A DNA stretch of 64,000 nt from an uncultured Clostridia bacterium (lineage in GTDB: Bacteria > Bacillota > Clostridia > Oscillospirales > Oscillospiraceae). The position numbers and the translations under genes are program-made. The notes beneath the pieces were generated by a model that had not been told where the DNA came from, did not search any database, and saw only the letters and a list, made by a program, of their open reading frames with translations. Location: the NCBI GenBank assembly GCA_945948535.1, contig CAMFBN010000006.1, positions 1 to 64,000 of the forward strand. Reading direction: 5' to 3'. Below, in pieces: positions 60,592 through 64,000 of this stretch (positions within the stretch are counted from its first letter, which is position 1; the number at the start of each line of letters is the position of its first letter).

Positions 60592-60852
60592 TTAATATAC
60601 GTCCCGCTGGAGCAGCGCTTCCAGTGCAGTCACCGCGGCTTCCTCATCCGGGCCGATTGCGCTCAGAGTGACGGTAGAACCGGTGACAATTCCGAGAGAC
60701 ATAATGCCCAGAAGACTCTTGGCGTTCATCTTGCGGCTCCCGGACTCCAGCCAGATGCTGCTTTCAAATTCGTTAGCTTTCTGCACAAAATAGGTAGCCT
60801 GTCTGTTATGCAGACCGGATTCGCAGCGAACAACGACTTCTTTGTTAATCAT
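60592..60852 (-). CDS. HPr phosphocarrier-like protein
   Basis: 86 aa from ATG 60852 (AAGGAG upstream). GLHNRQATYFV holds the phospho-His of the PTS cascade, although the usual HARPA is HNRQA here. SLLGIMSLG holds the regulatory Ser phosphorylated by HprK. It could be HPr itself or a Crh-like paralogue; the altered active-site surroundings make that open. No PTS enzyme I gene is adjacent. Confidence 0.82.
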   Translation of the reverse strand: MINKEVVVRCESGLHNRQATYFVQKANEFESSIWLESGSRKMNAKSLLGIMSLGIVTGSTVTLSAIGPDEEAAVTALEALLQRDVY

Positions 60853-61019
60853 AATTCCACTCCTTTTCATTACATCCGTGCGGATGCAACGGGTCTGCCT
60901 ATATCATAGCATTTTTACTGAAAATGTCAACTCATTTTCGTCCTGTTTTCACAAGAAGTGAGGGAAAAGAATGTCGATTCTTGTTGAAAACGTTTCCAGC
61001 TTCTTCCAGAAACCATTTC

Positions 61020-63398
61020 TCAGCGAAATTCCGCAATTGTAACGCCGTCTTCTCCCTCACCATACTGCCCAAGCCGGAATTGCTTGATGAACTTATTCTT
61101 CTTCAGCGCTTGCTGCACAGCCGCACGAAGGGTTCCGGTTCCCTTGCCGTGAATGATCCGAACCTGTGTCAAATTGGCGCGCATGGCTTCATCCAGATAC
61201 CGCTCCAAAACACACACTGCCTCAATGGCATCCATCCCTCGCAGATCCACTTCCGTGGGCATAGCACTGAGCTTCATTTCCCGGCCGGAGTGTTTTGGGC
61301 GGGCTCCTTTTTCCTGATAGGGATTCTCATTTTCCAAAAGGTACACCTCGTCCGGTGCCGCAGTCATTTTCAGAATACCTGCCTGAAGCTGGAGGGTTCC
61401 GTCCTTGTTAATACCAATAACACTGGCCTTTGTTCCAAGCTTGAGAAGCTCCACTGTATCACCAATCAGAATGCCGCGGCTGGGCTTGGGGCGTTCCTTC
61501 TGGGGCTGCGCGGCGTGGAGCTTTTCCTCCACCTCATTCAAATTCCGGCACAGGTCCGCCTGCCGCTGGTTGAAACCGGTGGTATCCGCGCTGTCCTGAA
61601 GCTGCTTTTTCATGGCCTTCAGTTCTTCACTGGCCAAGTTCGCGGCAGCACGGGCTTCCTCGATGATGTGCTGCGCCTCCCGCCGGGCGGACTCCATGGC
61701 CTTTTCCTTTTCACGGCGAAGCTGCTCATTGTATTCCTCGCTCTGCTGCTTGATTTTTGCAGTCTCCTGACGCAGCCGCTCTGCCTCCCGCCGGGCAGCT
61801 TCCATCTGCTGACGCTGCTGTTCCAGCTGGGACAGGACATCTTCAAAGTCCTTATCGCTTTTATCGACCAGATCATCGGCTTCCTTCAGAATTTCCTCCG
61901 CCAGACCCAGCTTGCGGGAAATGGCGAAGGCATTGGACTTTCCGGGAATGCCGATCAGAAGCTTATAGGTGGGACGCAGTGTCTCCACGTCAAATTCACA
62001 GGAGGCATTGATGACCCCTTTTGTCCGCATGGCATACAGCTTGAGCTCCGCATAGTGGGTCGTAGCGACAACGTGGCTGCCCATCTTTCGGCAAAACTCA
62101 ATGATAGCCGTTGCCAGAGCGGCGCCCTCCGCCGGGTCCGTACCGGCACCCAGCTCATCAAACAGTACCAGCGTCCGGTCATCACACTGGGCAACCACAT
62201 CTACAATAGTACGCATATGGCTGGAGAATGTGGAAAGGCTCTGGGCAATGGACTGCTCATCACCAATATCTGCCAGAATGGCGTCAAAGGTCGAAAGAAC
62301 GCTTCCATCCCCTGCCGGAATATGCAAACCACACTCCGCCATCAGCGTCAGCAGACCGATGGTCTTCAATGTCACCGTTTTACCGCCGGTATTGGGGCCG
62401 GTAATGATCATGGTGTCAAAATCCGTGCCCAGCCGGACGGTGATGGGCACAACGACCTTGGGATCAATCAGCGGGTGTCGTGCTTTGCGCAGCTCTACCC
62501 TGCCCTGATCGTTCATTATCGGCGCACCTGCGCGCATCTGGTAGGCCAGCTTCGCCTTGGCAAAGATCACATCCAGCTGCACCAGCATCTGATAGTCCAG
62601 ATTGATGGCCTCCCGATAGCCTGCAGCCTCTGCGGACAACTCCGCCAGAATCCGCTCAATTTCTTTCTTTTCCTTCAGTTCCAGCTCCCGCAAGGCGTTA
62701 TTGGCATTCACAGCGGACATGGGTTCCACGAAATAGGTGGAACCGGATGCCGAAACATCGTGCACCAAACCGGGAACGTCATTTTTGCATTCGCTTTTTA
62801 CGGGAACAACGTACCGCCCCTGCCGAATGGTAATGATCGGCTCCCGCAAGAATTTGGAATAGGCTGGTGAGGAAATGACCTTCTGCAAACTGTCTCGAAT
62901 TTTACCGGATTGAATCCGCATATGGCGGCGGATATCCGCCAGTGCGGTAGAAGCCGTGTCCGCAATTTCCTCCTCAGACAAAATAGCGCCGTAGATTTTA
63001 TCTTCCAGGTATTTGTTGGGTGTCAGCGCGTGGAACAGAGGGTCCAGCACTGTCGGTGCGTCGTCCTCGGATATATAACCCTGCGTGTTGCGGGCGCACC
63101 GTAGAATTCCGGCAATACGGAGCAGCTCCTTCGGCTGTAAGGTTCCGCCCCGTTCTGCCCGCTCCAGAGAGGCAGAGACATCAGAGACATCACCAAAAAC
63201 CGGATTGCCCTTCCGGTCACATAAATCGGAAGCCGCTGTGGTCTGCGCAAGCAGAAGGTTTACTTCTTCCAAATCGGCGGTCGGTGCAAGCCCAAGGCAG
63301 GCTTCCTTGCCGCCTACGCTGCCCGCACAGGCAGACAACATCTGCAAAACCTGAGAAAGTTCCAGCTTTTGCAGGGATTTTTCGTATAATTCAGACAT
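61020..63398 (-). CDS. mutS2: Endonuclease MutS2
   Basis: 792 aa, full length. The ATPase core has TGPNTGGKTVTLKTIGLL (Walker A) and LVLFDELGAGTDPAEGAAL (Walker B), followed by a long coiled coil (residues about 510-620). A KOW-like insert precedes the C-terminal Smr nuclease domain (VDLRGMDAIEAV, IIHGKGTGTLRAAVQQAL). It suppresses recombination and splits collided ribosomes in Bacillus. It overlaps recO by eight bases. Confidence 0.96.
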   Translation of the reverse strand: MSELYEKSLQKLELSQVLQMLSACAGSVGGKEACLGLAPTADLEEVNLLLAQTTAASDLCDRKGNPVFGDVSDVSASLERAERGGTLQPKELLRIAGILRCARNTQGYISEDDAPTVLDPLFHALTPNKYLEDKIYGAILSEEEIADTASTALADIRRHMRIQSGKIRDSLQKVISSPAYSKFLREPIITIRQGRYVVPVKSECKNDVPGLVHDVSASGSTYFVEPMSAVNANNALRELELKEKKEIERILAELSAEAAGYREAINLDYQMLVQLDVIFAKAKLAYQMRAGAPIMNDQGRVELRKARHPLIDPKVVVPITVRLGTDFDTMIITGPNTGGKTVTLKTIGLLTLMAECGLHIPAGDGSVLSTFDAILADIGDEQSIAQSLSTFSSHMRTIVDVVAQCDDRTLVLFDELGAGTDPAEGAALATAIIEFCRKMGSHVVATTHYAELKLYAMRTKGVINASCEFDVETLRPTYKLLIGIPGKSNAFAISRKLGLAEEILKEADDLVDKSDKDFEDVLSQLEQQRQQMEAARREAERLRQETAKIKQQSEEYNEQLRREKEKAMESARREAQHIIEEARAAANLASEELKAMKKQLQDSADTTGFNQRQADLCRNLNEVEEKLHAAQPQKERPKPSRGILIGDTVELLKLGTKASVIGINKDGTLQLQAGILKMTAAPDEVYLLENENPYQEKGARPKHSGREMKLSAMPTEVDLRGMDAIEAVCVLERYLDEAMRANLTQVRIIHGKGTGTLRAAVQQALKKNKFIKQFRLGQYGEGEDGVTIAEFR

Positions 63399-64000
63399 GT
63401 TCTTCTCCTATGTACAGAGATTTGTAGAAATCCAGGGTAGAAAAGCCCCGTTCCAGCTGCGTTGCAAGATAGGCCTCCGTAAGATCCGCAAGCTGTAACA
63501 GCGTATCCTCTCCCGCAGTAAAGGAAAACAAACGCTTTGGGTCACAAAGGCAGATATATCGCATCGCTTCCAGAACTGCCGGTGTAACCGGAAGTCGGAT
63601 TCCGTTGGATTCCGGGCTGCGGCAGCTTTCACATTCCAATTGCCCTGCCAGAAGGTCAAAGCGGGATGGATTCTGGCTGCCGCAGATGTGGCAGCCAAAC
63701 AGATCCGGCGTGTAACCGGACAAGCAGGCAGCGCGCAATTCAAAAACGGACTTTATCTGCGCTTCCGGCAGCGCCAGATTTGACAAGGCATAGAGACTGT
63801 TTAAAAGCAGCGATTGCAGCTCGGGATTTGGCATATCCTCTTGCGATAACACTTCAGCAACCTGTGCAAAATAGGTCGCCAAAGAGAGCTTTGTCAGCTC
63901 CCTTCGCAGGGGCGAGAATAGCTCTATGGAGTGGGCTTCATTGATCGTATACTGACCACGGTATTCAAACAGCGTAAACTCACCATAGGCCAGAAGCTGA
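63391..64000 (-). CDS. recO: DNA repair protein RecO (N-terminus outside the window)
   Basis: The track begins at an internal ATG (63882), but the frame is open to the window edge and continues QLLAYGEFTLFEYRGQYTIN, typical of the RecO OB domain. The C-terminal helical part has a zinc site with GCHICGSQ and CESCRS. RecO loads RecA at gaps with RecR. It ends inside the mutS2 start. Confidence 0.88.
   Translation of the reverse strand, partial: QLLAYGEFTLFEYRGQYTINEAHSIELFSPLRRELTKLSLATYFAQVAEVLSQEDMPNPELQSLLLNSLYALSNLALPEAQIKSVFELRAACLSGYTPDLFGCHICGSQNPSRFDLLAGQLECESCRSPESNGIRLPVTPAVLEAMRYICLCDPKRLFSFTAGEDTLLQLADLTEAYLATQLERGFSTLDFYKSLYIGEEHV

Overview
The window looks like chromosome from a spore-forming Gram-positive anaerobe of the Clostridia, probably an Oscillospiraceae-type gut bacterium. 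This is inferred from moderate-to-high G+C, strong AGGAGG ribosome binding sites, a T-box in front of cysS, a tandem glycine riboswitch, an ECF transporter, and sporulation genes (spoIID, cwlD, cotJ, a GerMN lipoprotein). No rRNA or species marker is present, so the genus is not claimed.

Layout. 1-9.8 kb: asnA (partial), tgt, yajC, two cell-surface lipoproteins, then T-box-cysS-polA-rimI-tsaD. 9.8-16.6 kb: a hydroxyacid dehydrogenase, an RluA-type pseudouridine synthase, tRNA-Ser followed by a structured tRNA-tail repeat, a CaCA antiporter under a yybP-ykoY-like riboswitch, spoIID and a TGS/uridine-kinase fusion. 16.6-29 kb: potABCD with a long structured leader, a promoter-driven structured RNA, glycine riboswitch-agcS, an ECF transporter operon headed by a DUF62 SAM-cleaving enzyme, a flavin reductase and a PRPP synthetase.

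29.46-47.08 kb is the standout. The spore-coat catalase gene cotJC is split in two: its 5' part is at 47.07-47.26 kb and its 3' part at 29.05-29.46 kb, both on the minus strand. Between them lies a 17,614-bp segment bounded by a shared GGTAC core. A large serine recombinase sits at the cotJ-operon end. Joining the halves at the core gives a perfect 198-codon cotJC, and the joined element ends form a 19-bp imperfect inverted repeat (17/19), as expected of a serine-integrase attP. This is the architecture of a skin-type, sporulation-regulated intervening element. Cargo: a GH13 glycosidase, a two-component system, a VTC/DUF4956/beta-helix surface operon, CarD, TetR/DegV, MATE, DUF2935, a decapitated multicopper oxidase, a broken cytidylate-kinase-like gene and small ORFs.

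47-64 kb: cotJA-cotJB fusion, cwlD, radA, coaBC, tRNA-Leu, a small recombinase island (XRE regulator, tyrosine recombinase, integrase remnant and a palindrome cluster), pfkA, xerD, membrane proteins, and a housekeeping run coaD-rsmD, uvrC, HPr, mutS2, recO (partial).
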